Part shown: positions 49,107-59,152 of the stretch, piece after piece
Numbering within the stretch: position 1 is the first letter of the stretch
Layout of the letters: each line of letters begins with the position of its first letter
From: Nocardioides sp. Root1257
GTDB lineage: Bacteria > Actinomycetota > Actinomycetes > Propionibacteriales > Nocardioidaceae
Reading direction: 5' to 3'
Assembly: GCF_001425175.1 (NCBI RefSeq)
Contig: NZ_LMDV01000012.1
Coordinates: 62,001 to 126,000, forward strand
DNA length: 64,000 nucleotides
Made by a program: the position numbers and the translations under genes
Notes under the pieces: generated by a model
The model's input: only the letters and a program-made list of their open reading frames with translations
Told to the model about the DNA's origin: nothing
Databases searched by the model: none

Positions 49107-52100
49107 TCATCCCCAGAAGAAGTCTACGAGGTTGTCTGCAAACTTTCCCCACGTATATCTTGCATTGCCGCCATAGAGTGCGACACACGTGGGGCCGGCT
49201 ACAATGCAGGCGCCTCCTGCTGAAAAGGTGGGTATATGCGCCTTGACGACCAAGGTTATGTAGCCATCCTTACCCTTCTCGAAATTGAATTGAATCCAAC
49301 CGCCCGGATAGTCAGGATGGCCTCTGCGAGCTTCGAATCGCCATCCATTCAGGTAGATATTGGATACCTTAACCGGGAAGTATAGAATCTTCAGCGGATG
49401 AAGATTCATTTCCGCTCCCTGCTTAAGGTCCTTGGCGCCAGAGATCGGGAACACCTTAGTGAAGTTGGCTTGGACTTTGAAGAAGAAGTCAAACTGGCTG
49501 CCGGCCCATTTTCTGAGACGGAACCGCATATCGTAGCCGAACTTGCCAGATATATCGGCCCCGTTGATCGGGTCCGATGGATACCCGTACCGTGTTGCAT
49601 TTCCTCCGGGGATGGGGTCAGGTGTGAGGAAGTTCCCGGACGCGGGATTATAGAGGCGGGCGCCCATAAGTACCGTGCCGCCAATGCCGTCGGCGGCGCG
49701 CTGCTGGGTCCCCAAATAGGAGTACCTTCCAGAAGCCGAATTTCCGAACTCGTCTGCCTCTTGGTAGGACGAGATCGTGACAGCGCCTGACACGTTCGGA
49801 GAGTAGGCGACTATATCTCCGTGAAGGTTCGAGATGCCGAACTGGCTACTTCCCGATGCTATGTCGGTGGAGCCGATTGCCCCAAGCCCAGCTATCTGCA
49901 AATACCGCGTGGTGGCCCACCCGGAACCGCCGTCGTTCGAACTGCGAATACTCGTCGGGCTGTCGCCATCAGACGAGAATCGATACACGATGCGGCTCGT
50001 TTCAGCGCCGCCGGAGCGGTTGATGATGTTCGTGATGCGGCCCGAGGCGTCAAGACCGTACACAGCTTCTTTTGTGGTAACGCCACTGCCATCGTTAACG
50101 TCTTGCTTCAGTGTCTTGATCATGTCGTTAGCGAAGTAGCTAGATTCAAGAGGACCGGCGGGTGCCCCTCCGCCGGTCTTGGTTGTATCGATGGCTGGCG
50201 TTGTAAGGGTGCGACCTAGGTTGTCGTAGCTGTATCCGCTGTTGATCGGTCGATTCGCAGCGTCATAAGCGTTCGACTTGCTCATCGACGGCGTCGCGGT
50301 CTGGCAGCTCTTGTCGCTGGCTGGGCCGTACGTTTTGAAGCTGGTGCGACCCGGGGCCAGGTTGAAGCCGTACATGCGAGTGGTGCACGCCGTGACCATA
50401 CTCGCGTCGGGTCGTTGATCTTGGACGCTCCTCAGTCTGCCGAGTGCGTCGTACGTGTAGTGCTGAGAACTGCCGGTGGATTTGTTCGACGAGACCCTCC
50501 CGTCGACGAGATGATCGCTGCCGAAACCGACCACCTCATCGCCGGATGCATTGGCGTACTTGAGGTTGTGAGCGATCCCGAGCTCATCGTATGTGTAGGA
50601 GGCCACCATTCCGTTCGAGTAGGTCACGGATGATGGAGCCCCAAGAGTGTTGTATTTAAGGGTGACGGTGTCCGGTCCGGACGAGAGGCCCAGGTCAACG
50701 GTGGTGACGAGGCGACGGTGATCCTCATTCGCCCCGGACCCTTCGTCGTACGAATAGGCGTATGTACCGGCCCCATCGTCGAATGTACTGAGTTCTCCAT
50801 CGATTGTGTACGTGGGTCGGGACGTCATCCCGGTCGCGTCCGTATAGGAGCGTTCGCGTCCCCACGAGTCAGTAGTCTGACTTTCGCTTCCGCTGGCATT
50901 CACGCTGGTGTCAGTTTGACTGCTCGGCGCACCAGTTGCGCTGTCGTAGGTCCTAGTAATCGAGCGAGTGTCGCCGCCGCTGACGGACGATGACTGAGCA
51001 GTCTCGCGCCCCAAGTCGTCGAACACATTCACTGAGGTGCGAACGGTGGTGCCTGATGACTCGACCGTGCGGGTTGCCTGGAGGTCGACGTCGTAGCCGG
51101 TGACAGCAGAGCTGGGCATTGATGGAGACATAGGCGCACCAGCTGGCCCCTGCTTGCAGATCAGGCCGATCCAGTCGGCTTTAGAAGGCTGACCATTGGT
51201 GTTGCAATCGCTGTCGGGGTTTCCTGCGGTGTAGTACTGGGTCATCGTTGTCTGAGCGTCGTCGCCCCTCCCGATGGCGTCCGCATGTCCACCAGGTTGG
51301 CGACGCTCGATCTCTCGACCTTCGGTGTCAAAGCGGGTGACTGTTGTCGACCACGATCCGTCTTCGAGCTGAGTTTCTTCCCGCGTCGGACGGCCAATCG
51401 TCCAGCCATCGCCATCTCCCGCCACTACGGGACTGTACTGGTGGCGCACGATCGACGCGTCGAACGATCCCGTGAGGTCGGGAAGGACTGCGTCACTGGT
51501 CGTCTTGATGATCAACCCGAAGTTGACTCGGTTGGCTGGAAGCGGGGGCCTAGTGTCGCCAGCAATTGACCCTTCGTCGTCATAGGTGTAGCTCGTGCGA
51601 CTCCTGAAGAGACCCGATGTGCCATCGGTCAGGTACGCAGCGTGAGCAGGCGTATAGGTTGCCTCGACGCGCGAGCCAGGTGGAATCGAGTTCTGTCCGG
51701 CTCCGATTGACTGAGAGTTGAAGATCGTCACGCTGGAGGCTTCCTTAGCCAGCCGGAGCCGATCTGCGTCCGTCGCTGCAGACAAGGCTCGCGACCGGCC
51801 AGCACCGTTCAGCGACTGAATGATGTTTCCGTAGCTGTCATACCAGGCGGTGTCGACCAGCCACTGACCAGCGCCGAAGACGGCAGAGTTGGTCTGCGCG
51901 CCGTCGGATCGCGTGTAGAAGAGCTGGGCGTATTTCCAATCCCCGATAGTCGGATTCGCCGCCGGTACATGGTTCGGCGGGAAGACGGCCGTTACGTCTG
52001 TTGGGACATCGGTCTGGCCCCACCTCGCAACGTCATTGCCACCCATCGCTGGTAGCCCAATGGCGTCGAGCGCGGAACCATAGACCACGGTCCATGTCGC

Positions 52101-55100
52101 GTTTCCGCTGATCCCAGGGTTGGTGTTCGGGTCGACCGGGCGGGCGACCTTGATCAGTCGGCCAGACCCGTCGTAACTGAATGACCACTTTGATTGTCCG
52201 GGGGGTGTTTCAGCCGCAATAAGCGTTCGCCCATTTACACTGATGTATTCGTAGGAAATGCAAAGCGGCGTCGACGGTCGAGGATCGCATGCCTGAACCA
52301 GGCGACCCGACCCGTCGTATGAGTACGTTGCAATCGGAGTTGTTGTCACCCCTGCACCAGGACCGGCCAGCCCGTCAACACCTGCTTTGGGATCGTAAGC
52401 GACGCGAGCGATCTGGGTGACGTGTTGTGCGCCGTCGTAGGTCAGTTTGAGCCCGCGGCATCCAGGATCCTGAGTACTGGCGGTACAGACCACGCCACCG
52501 GCCGATGGCGTTTGAGCAATCCAGGTCAGAAGTCCCCCGCTGGAAGCCTGGCTGGTTGTTCCGGAACCCGTCGACGAACTCGCCGTGGGAGACCCCCAAC
52601 CGGCGGAAGTCTTGGTCCAGGTCACCGTGCCGGCGTAGGGCGCGGACCATGTCAGCGTGTTTGGACTTCCTGAAGTGTTGACAGTCAGCCGCGATCCATC
52701 ATCGGTAGCATCGGCGCGCCTCAGAATGGTGACGCCGCCGCTGGCCGCACCGACCGGCGAAAAGATGATCGGGCTACCTCCAGGCGGAGACAGAGCAATG
52801 CTGCCTTGTTGGTCGACGGCGTCGTTCACTGTCGCAGCTGACAGGTCAGCGTAGGCGGACAGTCCGCTGGCCGACCATCCCTTGCCGAAGGGTCCGTCCG
52901 TTTTCGTCGCATCGTCTGTACTGGCAAAGAGGCGGGCGACGCCAGCATTTGCATCGACCGCATCTGCGCCGCCCAATGACGCATCACCTGTTCCGAGGTC
53001 AACCGTCATCGGACCGACGCTGGTCGTCGGCGCGTTGGGGTTATCAATCAGCTGGACGGCCCGCGCCGGAGTGCAATTCAGACTTCCCAGGCACCCTCGG
53101 ACCTCGAGCAACGCGGGTGCAGCGAGCGTGTCTGCTGAATTGTCGGTGGGATCTCGGTCTTCTTTCGTCGCGTCCCACAAAAGGTCGAAGGTGTCCGAAC
53201 TTGCAGCTTGCGGCTGGGAAGGCCCGTCGACGGTCTGCTGGCCGTCCCATGTGATTCCGGCGTAGGTCTTGATGGAGCCAGATGACGGAGCGGTTTGGGA
53301 GGCGATGGTGTTCCAGGCGCTAGCGCCGGCGTAACGCCACTGCAGTCGAAGGTCTCCGCTCGATCTGAGCGGAGCGAGTACCGACAGCGGGAACGTCGCG
53401 TTCGACTTCATGCGAGTTGCAGGCGCTGACAACGAAGGCGAATCACCGATTCCGAAACTAAAGGACTTGGAGGAGCTGTTACCGGCGCGGTCGGTCGCTG
53501 TGACGGCAAGCGTGTGAAATCCGAGCCCAGGGAGCCAGGTTAGGTTGGCGTCACCCGTAGAACTGATCTGAGTTCCCGACAGAGCGACTGGTGCGGCGCC
53601 GTCCTTCGAGTACGTCATCGACACAGTGTCGGGTGCACCGTCGAATGTAAAGGTGTTGCTCGTCGGGGCAGTCGTGTACCACGTGTTGTCCGCCAAGCCG
53701 GTCGCTGTGAGCGCAATGGACGGGGCTGAGGTATCCACGGTGAAGGTGGTTCGTGTCGACCACCCAGTCTCGTCCTCGAACGAACCGCCGCCTGCCCAAC
53801 CCCAGTAGTCGCCCGCCTTCCCTCGGACCGTATAGGTACCGTCGGGCAACGCGTCGGGCACCGCGCACGCGGCGTTCACGCCTGGGGTCGCGTAGGACCC
53901 AGTACACGCGGTGTACCAATTGGTCGATCCTCCGACGTACACACGGAAGACGATCTTTCCGAGCCCACCGTCCCCATCGGCGGCACTGGATGTAAACGTG
54001 GGCTTAGCTGCCGAGGTGTAGAGCGCGGACGGCCCTCCCGGCGGGGTGTAGTAAGAACTTGGAGCGACCGTAGGCGCGAGAGCGATGCTAGGCAGAGTGT
54101 GCCAAGTGACGTTGAGGTGCGGCCGGAGGCCAGGGTAGTTCTGGTAGTTCGCTGACCGGTACCGCCGATAGGTGTTGCTCTGGTTCGCGTTCGCATCCGT
54201 GGCCGACAATCGAATCCCGTTGTTGGCCGCGCCGGCTGCCCACTGGCGCACCATCGCGGTGACGTCCCACGTCGCATCGCCTGCCGGGCACGACGAGCTG
54301 TAGCCCTGCGCCGGAGCGTAATCGCTGTAATAGGAAGCCGCGACCGAAGGGCCTGGCCAAGACAGATTCCCCGCGCCACCGGTCCACGCCTGGTTGATCA
54401 TTGCGGCACGGACGACACCACTGGTGCACGAGCCGGAGTCGAAGCTGCGGAGCACCAGATCTGCTGAGTCGATCGTCGTGAAGGCCCACATATTCGAGGT
54501 ACCGCCGAAGTGCATGAAGGCGCGCGCCTTGTGGCTTCCGGCATCCTTACTCCCGACCCGCAACTCCTGACTGGAATCCTGGCCATTGAGAAAGTCCGGA
54601 GTCTGGATCCACGAGTCAGTGCTGTACAGCGGGTCGTTGATCGCGTGGATCCCGTCGAACGTCGGGTCGACTGTCACTGGGTACACGGTGTCTGGGTCGT
54701 GGAGGTAGTCCTGGTCCGGCAGCAGCGTTAGCACGGATGCTGGGCCGTTCGACTTGGCTACGTCTACATCGACGGTCGCCACATTGGTGGGGTCGCCTTC
54801 ATCGTTCGCACTCGCGTCGAACATCACCGGCTCCGGCGCGCTGACGACAGGCTTGCCGTCGTTCGTAGTGACCACAAGACCGCCGTCCGAGGTCTCTTTG
54901 AGCACCCCGCCGTCCGTGATCACCGGCACCGCTACCTCGACGGGCGCGGTTGGCTCCTCATGGAGTACAACGTTGTAGGAGAATCCGCTGTCATTGGCAG
55001 TGACGACCAGGTCGCCCGCGCCATCGGCAGCGACACCCGCGTATGTGGCCGACGGGCCCTCGAGTATAGGCTCCGGTAGGACCGTCGGCCACTTCCAGGC

Positions 55101-55586
55101 TAGGTCTTTGCCATCTTCGGTCATGGTGGCGAACACCTTGTCGCCGCCAGCGGACACGGTCACGTCCGAGAGCCCATACTTCGGGGCCAGACGATTACCG
55201 TCCTGAACGAGCGACGGGTCGATGTCATGCCAGGTGCCACTCTCGTCCTGCACCGACTCGGGCGCCGACGCGATCTCCGAGGTCCAGGTGCCATCCGGAT
55301 TGGCGTACACGCGACTGATCTCATTGCGTTGCGACGCGTCCTCTACCCTCTGCCCCAGGGCTCGCGCTGTCACCATCGCCGAGACTCGATCAGGGCGAGA
55401 GACCTCGGCTTGTTCTGTCGATGTACTCGCCGCCTGAACCGATAGCGCTGCGGTCGCTGGAGTGACGACGGGAAGCCCGCCGCCAGAGACCACTAGCCCG
55501 ACCGCCAACGACGCGACCAACAATGCTGAAGAACGGGCAGAGCGGTGCGCTGCGACCAAGGCCAACTCCCGAAGTGTTAGCTGCAA
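49107..55586 (-). CDS. Secreted RHS-repeat polymorphic toxin
   Basis: A 2159-residue exported protein. It has an N-terminal signal-like segment (SALLVASLAVGLVVSGG), a beta-rich N-terminal part with a DNRLRE-like domain (DSWIQTPDFLNGQDSSQELR ... ADLVLRSFDSG, about 320-490), Ig-like and linker regions, then many YD/RHS repeats (for example YTYDALGRLRSVQDQ, SYSYDNLGRTL) and the RHS core end RYGYPSDPINGADISGKFG. The last about 140 residues are a variable tip with no family I recognise (NGWRFEARRGHPDYPGGW ... YTWGKFADNLVDFFWG). The tip DNA is much more AT-rich than the body. The predicted TTG start lacks a good ribosome site. Likely a contact- or secretion-dependent antibacterial toxin. Confidence 0.88.
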   Translation of the reverse strand: MQLTLRELALVAAHRSARSSALLVASLAVGLVVSGGGLPVVTPATAALSVQAASTSTEQAEVSRPDRVSAMVTARALGQRVEDASQRNEISRVYANPDGTWTSEIASAPESVQDESGTWHDIDPSLVQDGNRLAPKYGLSDVTVSAGGDKVFATMTEDGKDLAWKWPTVLPEPILEGPSATYAGVAADGAGDLVVTANDSGFSYNVVLHEEPTAPVEVAVPVITDGGVLKETSDGGLVVTTNDGKPVVSAPEPVMFDASANDEGDPTNVATVDVDVAKSNGPASVLTLLPDQDYLHDPDTVYPVTVDPTFDGIHAINDPLYSTDSWIQTPDFLNGQDSSQELRVGSKDAGSHKARAFMHFGGTSNMWAFTTIDSADLVLRSFDSGSCTSGVVRAAMINQAWTGGAGNLSWPGPSVAASYYSDYAPAQGYSSSCPAGDATWDVTAMVRQWAAGAANNGIRLSATDANANQSNTYRRYRSANYQNYPGLRPHLNVTWHTLPSIALAPTVAPSSYYTPPGGPSALYTSAAKPTFTSSAADGDGGLGKIVFRVYVGGSTNWYTACTGSYATPGVNAACAVPDALPDGTYTVRGKAGDYWGWAGGGSFEDETGWSTRTTFTVDTSAPSIALTATGLADNTWYTTAPTSNTFTFDGAPDTVSMTYSKDGAAPVALSGTQISSTGDANLTWLPGLGFHTLAVTATDRAGNSSSKSFSFGIGDSPSLSAPATRMKSNATFPLSVLAPLRSSGDLRLQWRYAGASAWNTIASQTAPSSGSIKTYAGITWDGQQTVDGPSQPQAASSDTFDLLWDATKEDRDPTDNSADTLAAPALLEVRGCLGSLNCTPARAVQLIDNPNAPTTSVGPMTVDLGTGDASLGGADAVDANAGVARLFASTDDATKTDGPFGKGWSASGLSAYADLSAATVNDAVDQQGSIALSPPGGSPIIFSPVGAASGGVTILRRADATDDGSRLTVNTSGSPNTLTWSAPYAGTVTWTKTSAGWGSPTASSSTGSGTTSQASSGGLLTWIAQTPSAGGVVCTASTQDPGCRGLKLTYDGAQHVTQIARVAYDPKAGVDGLAGPGAGVTTTPIATYSYDGSGRLVQACDPRPSTPLCISYEYISVNGRTLIAAETPPGQSKWSFSYDGSGRLIKVARPVDPNTNPGISGNATWTVVYGSALDAIGLPAMGGNDVARWGQTDVPTDVTAVFPPNHVPAANPTIGDWKYAQLFYTRSDGAQTNSAVFGAGQWLVDTAWYDSYGNIIQSLNGAGRSRALSAATDADRLRLAKEASSVTIFNSQSIGAGQNSIPPGSRVEATYTPAHAAYLTDGTSGLFRSRTSYTYDDEGSIAGDTRPPLPANRVNFGLIIKTTSDAVLPDLTGSFDASIVRHQYSPVVAGDGDGWTIGRPTREETQLEDGSWSTTVTRFDTEGREIERRQPGGHADAIGRGDDAQTTMTQYYTAGNPDSDCNTNGQPSKADWIGLICKQGPAGAPMSPSMPSSAVTGYDVDLQATRTVESSGTTVRTSVNVFDDLGRETAQSSSVSGGDTRSITRTYDSATGAPSSQTDTSVNASGSESQTTDSWGRERSYTDATGMTSRPTYTIDGELSTFDDGAGTYAYSYDEGSGANEDHRRLVTTVDLGLSSGPDTVTLKYNTLGAPSSVTYSNGMVASYTYDELGIAHNLKYANASGDEVVGFGSDHLVDGRVSSNKSTGSSQHYTYDALGRLRSVQDQRPDASMVTACTTRMYGFNLAPGRTSFKTYGPASDKSCQTATPSMSKSNAYDAANRPINSGYSYDNLGRTLTTPAIDTTKTGGGAPAGPLESSYFANDMIKTLKQDVNDGSGVTTKEAVYGLDASGRITNIINRSGGAETSRIVYRFSSDGDSPTSIRSSNDGGSGWATTRYLQIAGLGAIGSTDIASGSSQFGISNLHGDIVAYSPNVSGAVTISSYQEADEFGNSASGRYSYLGTQQRAADGIGGTVLMGARLYNPASGNFLTPDPIPGGNATRYGYPSDPINGADISGKFGYDMRFRLRKWAGSQFDFFFKVQANFTKVFPISGAKDLKQGAEMNLHPLKILYFPVKVSNIYLNGWRFEARRGHPDYPGGWIQFNFEKGKDGYITLVVKAHIPTFSAGGACIVAGPTCVALYGGNARYTWGKFADNLVDFFWG

Positions 55587-55989
55587 CGGGAGGACCGGCG
55601 CAGGTTACGAACAAATCAGGCGGAGACTATGGGTGATTCCCGACCGTGTCAGGCGTTTGGCGCAAGTGCTACTTCGGTTTGCGATGAAGTCGTAGCACGC
55701 AACCCGAGTGCATCGGGTTCCGTTAGGACGGCGTTCTGCTCCACTTCGGACCGCCGCGCAAGCTAACAGTTGCAGAGATCCCAGAGTTGTCCGTCGCAGC
55801 GTTTCGTCATGCGGAACGCCCCGACTGTCCCCTGCGCACGCATCTCTGTTTCGTGGGGGACACCGCCCCGTACTGACGTCGCCGAGGACGCATCTGCGCC
55901 ACTTGCGCGTTCGACCACCAAAGCAGGGGTCCGTCGCAGCGGCCGATGGAACGACAGCACCCGCGCAATGCCTGCTCGCTCACCTACTG
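55587..55989. other. Intergenic region upstream of RHS gene
   Basis: About 400 bp without a supported gene. It should contain the RHS promoter and the decayed end of the DUF3800-like fragment. Confidence 0.4.
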
Positions 55990-56286
55990 CTAGCTGGAAT
56001 CACATTGCATAACCCGGGTGCGGGCGTCTTGTGGCACTCCGCCAAGGTGATGCTCGATGTCCAGTCGATCGTGAAGTGGCATGACTCGCCACGGCCCGAT
56101 GCCCTGCAGCAGTTCGTATCCGTGGAGCTCGTTGGGCACGGTTGCCAGCTGAAAGGACTCAGCGGCTTCGATCACAAGCCAAGGCATGTTGTTGTTCAGC
56201 GTTGTCACCTGCTGATCATCGCCAAGGGCAGCGGCAATGAAGAACCAGTCGTTGGTGTACGACTCGTCGACGAAGGCGTGAAGCAC
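55990..56286 (-). pseudogene. DUF3800-like fragment (truncated)
   Basis: A 98-residue frame starting MLHAFVDESYTNDWFFIAAAL and containing NELHGYELLQGIGPW, which match the first part of DUF3800 proteins (the DES... and ELHG motifs). Family members are about 200-280 residues, and the second half with the usual QLAD motif is missing in all frames downstream. So it is either a short relative or, more likely, a 3'-deleted remnant of a mobile-element cargo gene. Confidence 0.6.
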
Positions 56287-56582
56287 CTTCGCATTGTGTC
56301 AGGGTTGATCGCGCCAGCACGACCTCAGCAGCGAACCGCCGATCGTGAGGCCGGCGACGACCAGGAGCCACGCGACCCAGTCAGGCATCAGCCCGCCGCG
56401 GTCGACCTGGACATAGAGAGCTGCCAGCCGTCGGGCGGAGCTCCTCGAGTTGCGTCATCACGGTCGCGAAGGCATGGGCCTCGGTCTGGATTGGCTGGTC
56501 CTCTGCGTGGAAGTCGCTGATCGGGCGGATGTTGCCGCGGAGGATCCTCCCTCGCAACCTACGTACAGACCTAAAACGAAAG

Positions 56583-56611
56583 CGCCCCGTCACCACGAGG
56601 GTGACGGGGCG
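56583..56611 (-). terminator. Rho-independent-type terminator
   Basis: A perfect 11-bp inverted repeat (CGCCCCGTCAC / GTGACGGGGCG) with a 7-nt loop, 30 bp past the stop of the 262-residue membrane protein gene. On the minus strand it is followed by the T-rich CTTTCGTTTTAG. Confidence 0.8.
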
Positions 56612-56640
56612 TCAGTCGGGAGAGTTCAGTCAGTTCGGGT

Positions 56641-57429
56641 TCACCTGGGCCGCGGGATGGCGAGGGTCGCCTCCGACGCCAGCTTCTCCATGGCGTCGGA
56701 GGGAACCGAGAACGCATCGTCGTCGAGGGACGATGGGCCAGCGATCCGCTCGGTCACCATGATCTCGAACCCGCCGGGGTGGATCACGCGGACAGCGCGC
56801 TCGACGTCGATGTTCGCGAGGTCGTTCTGGCTGAGGGTGCGGTAGTCGACCATCTTGAACTTGCCTCTGCCGAACTCGGGCGCCCGAAGGAACGGTGTGA
56901 CGGTGGTGACCATGGAGGCGCCGGAGGACAGCTTCTCGACCTCGCAACTCACCTGTCGGCCAGTGTCGATGCCCCAGCAGTACGCGTTCGGGTTGGGGGC
57001 ATCGCTCGTGTGTCCGGAGTAGAGCTGGACGCTGTGGCTGGCCTTATCGCCGAAGAGAACGTTCATGTAGTCAGCGTCCGCGTAGTTCGCTTGCTCCAGT
57101 TCCTGGAACTCTGCGGTTCCGGCCACGAATTTCGGGTTTGCTGTGTCTGGAATGGACTTGCCGAGAACCGACTCCGCGGAGGTGATCATCCGGTCTCGCA
57201 TGTCCGACGCGACATAGCCCTTGAAGTCGGGCGCAGCAGCAGATGTCTGATCGGCGTCATCGCTGAGAAAGGGGCGCAGCGTGACCGCACCAGCGATCCC
57301 GACACCAACAACGAGCGTCGGCACCACCCATCGCCTGAGACGACGCCCAGAGCGCGCAGAATCACGACGCTCCTCGCTCGGACCTGACCTCTCGGCTCTC
57401 GCGGGGGCCTCGGTGTCACGGAGATTCAT
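56641..57429 (-). CDS. Single-pass membrane-anchored hypothetical protein
   Basis: A 262-residue protein: Glu/Arg-rich cytoplasmic start, basic RRLRRW, one membrane segment (VVPTLVVGVGIAGAVTL) and a soluble outer domain of about 190 residues with a few Cys (AYCWGIDTGRQVSCEVE). GGAAGGA before the ATG is a good ribosome site and a terminator follows. No domain recognised. The gene upstream (secreted protein, 57488-57958) is co-directional with a 58-bp gap, so they may form a pair. Confidence 0.65.
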   Translation of the reverse strand: MNLRDTEAPARAERSGPSEERRDSARSGRRLRRWVVPTLVVGVGIAGAVTLRPFLSDDADQTSAAAPDFKGYVASDMRDRMITSAESVLGKSIPDTANPKFVAGTAEFQELEQANYADADYMNVLFGDKASHSVQLYSGHTSDAPNPNAYCWGIDTGRQVSCEVEKLSSGASMVTTVTPFLRAPEFGRGKFKMVDYRTLSQNDLANIDVERAVRVIHPGGFEIMVTERIAGPSSLDDDAFSVPSDAMEKLASEATLAIPRPR

Positions 57430-57487
57430 CGGTGATGTCCTTCCACAGCGTATTTCGTGCTTGCTCTGGTGGCGTGGCCTTGGGTCT

Positions 57488-57958
57488 TCAGACGTTCGGG
57501 TTGATCTTCCACACGCTGAACCCATCGTCGTTGACGAAGGCACAGGAGTCAGCGCCGTTGGTGTAACACAGGAGCGCCCGCATCTTGATCATGTCTGATT
57601 GACGATTCACCTTGCCGCTAGCGCTTACGGTTTGGACCTCGCAGCCATACCGGTTGACACCGAAGACCTGCGAGATCGAACTATAGGAGGCGCCCGCGAG
57701 CTTCATCTCGAAGTAAAAGGCCACGCCCAAGCCATCGCCGGGGCACCGGTCTTTGACCGACATCGCGTAAGTGAACGAGTCCCTGTCGGTGAAGGTCCCC
57801 GAACCCCAGACTTCGCCGCCGCCGCCCCCGAGTGTGCTGGATTGACTGTAGATGTCTACCGCCCACGCGTGCGCTGGTGCGGCGAATCCGATCACAGCAG
57901 CGAGCGTCGCGATACACGTAACGAAAGCCCGTTTCACAGGCCAGCTGAACACGGACAC
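57488..57958 (-). CDS. Small secreted hypothetical protein
   Basis: A 156-residue protein with a clear Sec signal peptide (VKRAFVTCIATLAAVIGFAAPAHA, cleavage after AHA). The mature part has Gly-rich and aromatic beta segments and several Cys pairs (DRCPGDG, RYGCEV, LLCYTNGADSC) likely to form disulfides. AGGGGA precedes the GTG chosen as start. No family recognised. Confidence 0.62.
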   Translation of the reverse strand: MSVFSWPVKRAFVTCIATLAAVIGFAAPAHAWAVDIYSQSSTLGGGGGEVWGSGTFTDRDSFTYAMSVKDRCPGDGLGVAFYFEMKLAGASYSSISQVFGVNRYGCEVQTVSASGKVNRQSDMIKMRALLCYTNGADSCAFVNDDGFSVWKINPNV

Positions 57959-58297
57959 CAATTCCCCTACCGAGAAGTTCAGACGCGGTCTACAGGTGCG
58001 ATCAAATGGCCGAAGCAAACCCAGCATAGGGCGAATGAACCTCTGCGTTCCCAAGATCTAAAATCTTGCCCGCGGGCTGCGCCTCGGGCTAGACCTGTGA
58101 ACGCCCGAAGGCGCCCCGCCACCGGGGTGACGGGCGCAGCTGGCACTTCCAAGCTGAGTGATTCCCCCTTGTGTTCGCGCAGGTCGTCATGGGAGCGGTA
58201 GTGCACCTGTCGGGCAGGTGACAGCGCCGAAGTCTCGGGTCCCCGGCGGGGTCGAGATTGAACGCTAGCGGCGCCTCGGGGGCTCTGCTGGTGGAAC
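57959..58297. other. Intergenic region
   Basis: No gene supported. An imperfect GC-rich inverted repeat lies around 58112-58138 and may be a terminator. Confidence 0.4.
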
Positions 58298-58489
58298 GTG
58301 TTCCTGGCCCAAACGTCGACGAGCCGCAGGACCATCCCGCTGACGGAGGTGGCAATCGATGCGCTCTCCTACCATCTGCACACCCGAGTCGGCAACGTCG
58401 GCTGCCGCCTTAGCGGTTCGCCGTGCAACAGCAGCAACCGGGTGCTGTGCGCTTACCTGCTAGACGGTGCCAGACCGCGCTCTCACTAG
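58298..58489 (+). pseudogene. Tyrosine recombinase remnant
   Basis: A 63-residue frame whose first 28 residues (FLAQTSTSRRTIPLTEVAID ALSYHL) match the conserved K-T-x-x-S-x-R-x-I-P-L segment of integrase catalytic domains. Neither the preceding Arg motif nor the following His-x-x-Arg and Tyr motifs are present, so this is a fragment of a lost integrase. The match is short. Confidence 0.45.
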
Positions 58490-58738
58490 CCGAGAGTGCG
58501 TGGGAGGACCTTCCCCAACCCGCAACGTCAGCGTTCCTCTGGAACGCAGAAGATGACTCTTGGTCCTTAGCGACCTGGTGAACCCTAAGCAGCACTTGGC
58601 GCTGTTTGCTGCGTCGCTTGCGAAGAACAGTGGCCTGACAGGGGCAGTAACGACATGGATGGGGCGCGCTGCCTGACACAGCACTGGTCCGACCGCTAGA
58701 CCGACTGCGAATGAGGATCGGCTGCACCCGTGCCCGTA

Positions 58739-59152
58739 TTAGGCCGCTCGAGTTCGCGCCGCGAACGCGCGAGCCGCGGAGTAGGTCTCGACGTCACGCC
58801 GGCGCAGCCACCAACGACGGCCGCGGCGCACGGCCGGGATCCGTTCGTCGAGGGCGAGCCGCGTGACGTATTGCGGTGTGTAACTGAGTAGGAGCCCGGC
58901 GGTAGTCGGATCCAGCCACACCTGTCCGTCGTCGGGTGCACTCTCGTCGACCGGCTCGCGACCAGCGGGCAGACGAAGCGGAGTCCGGGCAGCTCGCCAT
59001 GCGTCGCCCCACCTCACCACCGACTCGCGATCAAGGCACGGCCGACCACCTCGGCGATCTCGATGTGCGATCTCGTCGAGGTGTCGCTCGATCGTGCTGG
59101 TCGCACAGCCGACCAGCTCGGCAGCGGCGGCGTGCGAGACCCATTCGGTCAT
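58739..59152 (-). CDS. Protein with two excisionase-like HTH units
   Basis: A 137-residue basic protein. The N-terminal unit (SHAAAAELVGCATSTIERHL) and C-terminal unit (LDPTTAGLLLSYTPQYVTRLALDERIP then VRRGRRWWLRRRDVETY) both look like MerR/excisionase-type winged helices. Together with the relaxase and the integrase nearby, it is a candidate directionality factor or element regulator. The C-terminal part ends in an Ala/Arg tail. Confidence 0.7.
   Translation of the reverse strand: MTEWVSHAAAAELVGCATSTIERHLDEIAHRDRRGGRPCLDRESVVRWGDAWRAARTPLRLPAGREPVDESAPDDGQVWLDPTTAGLLLSYTPQYVTRLALDERIPAVRRGRRWWLRRRDVETYSAARAFAARTRAA

Noticed and set aside
57599..58201. 200-codon plus-strand frame
   Set aside because: Antisense to the secreted protein gene, which has a convincing signal peptide and ribosome site.
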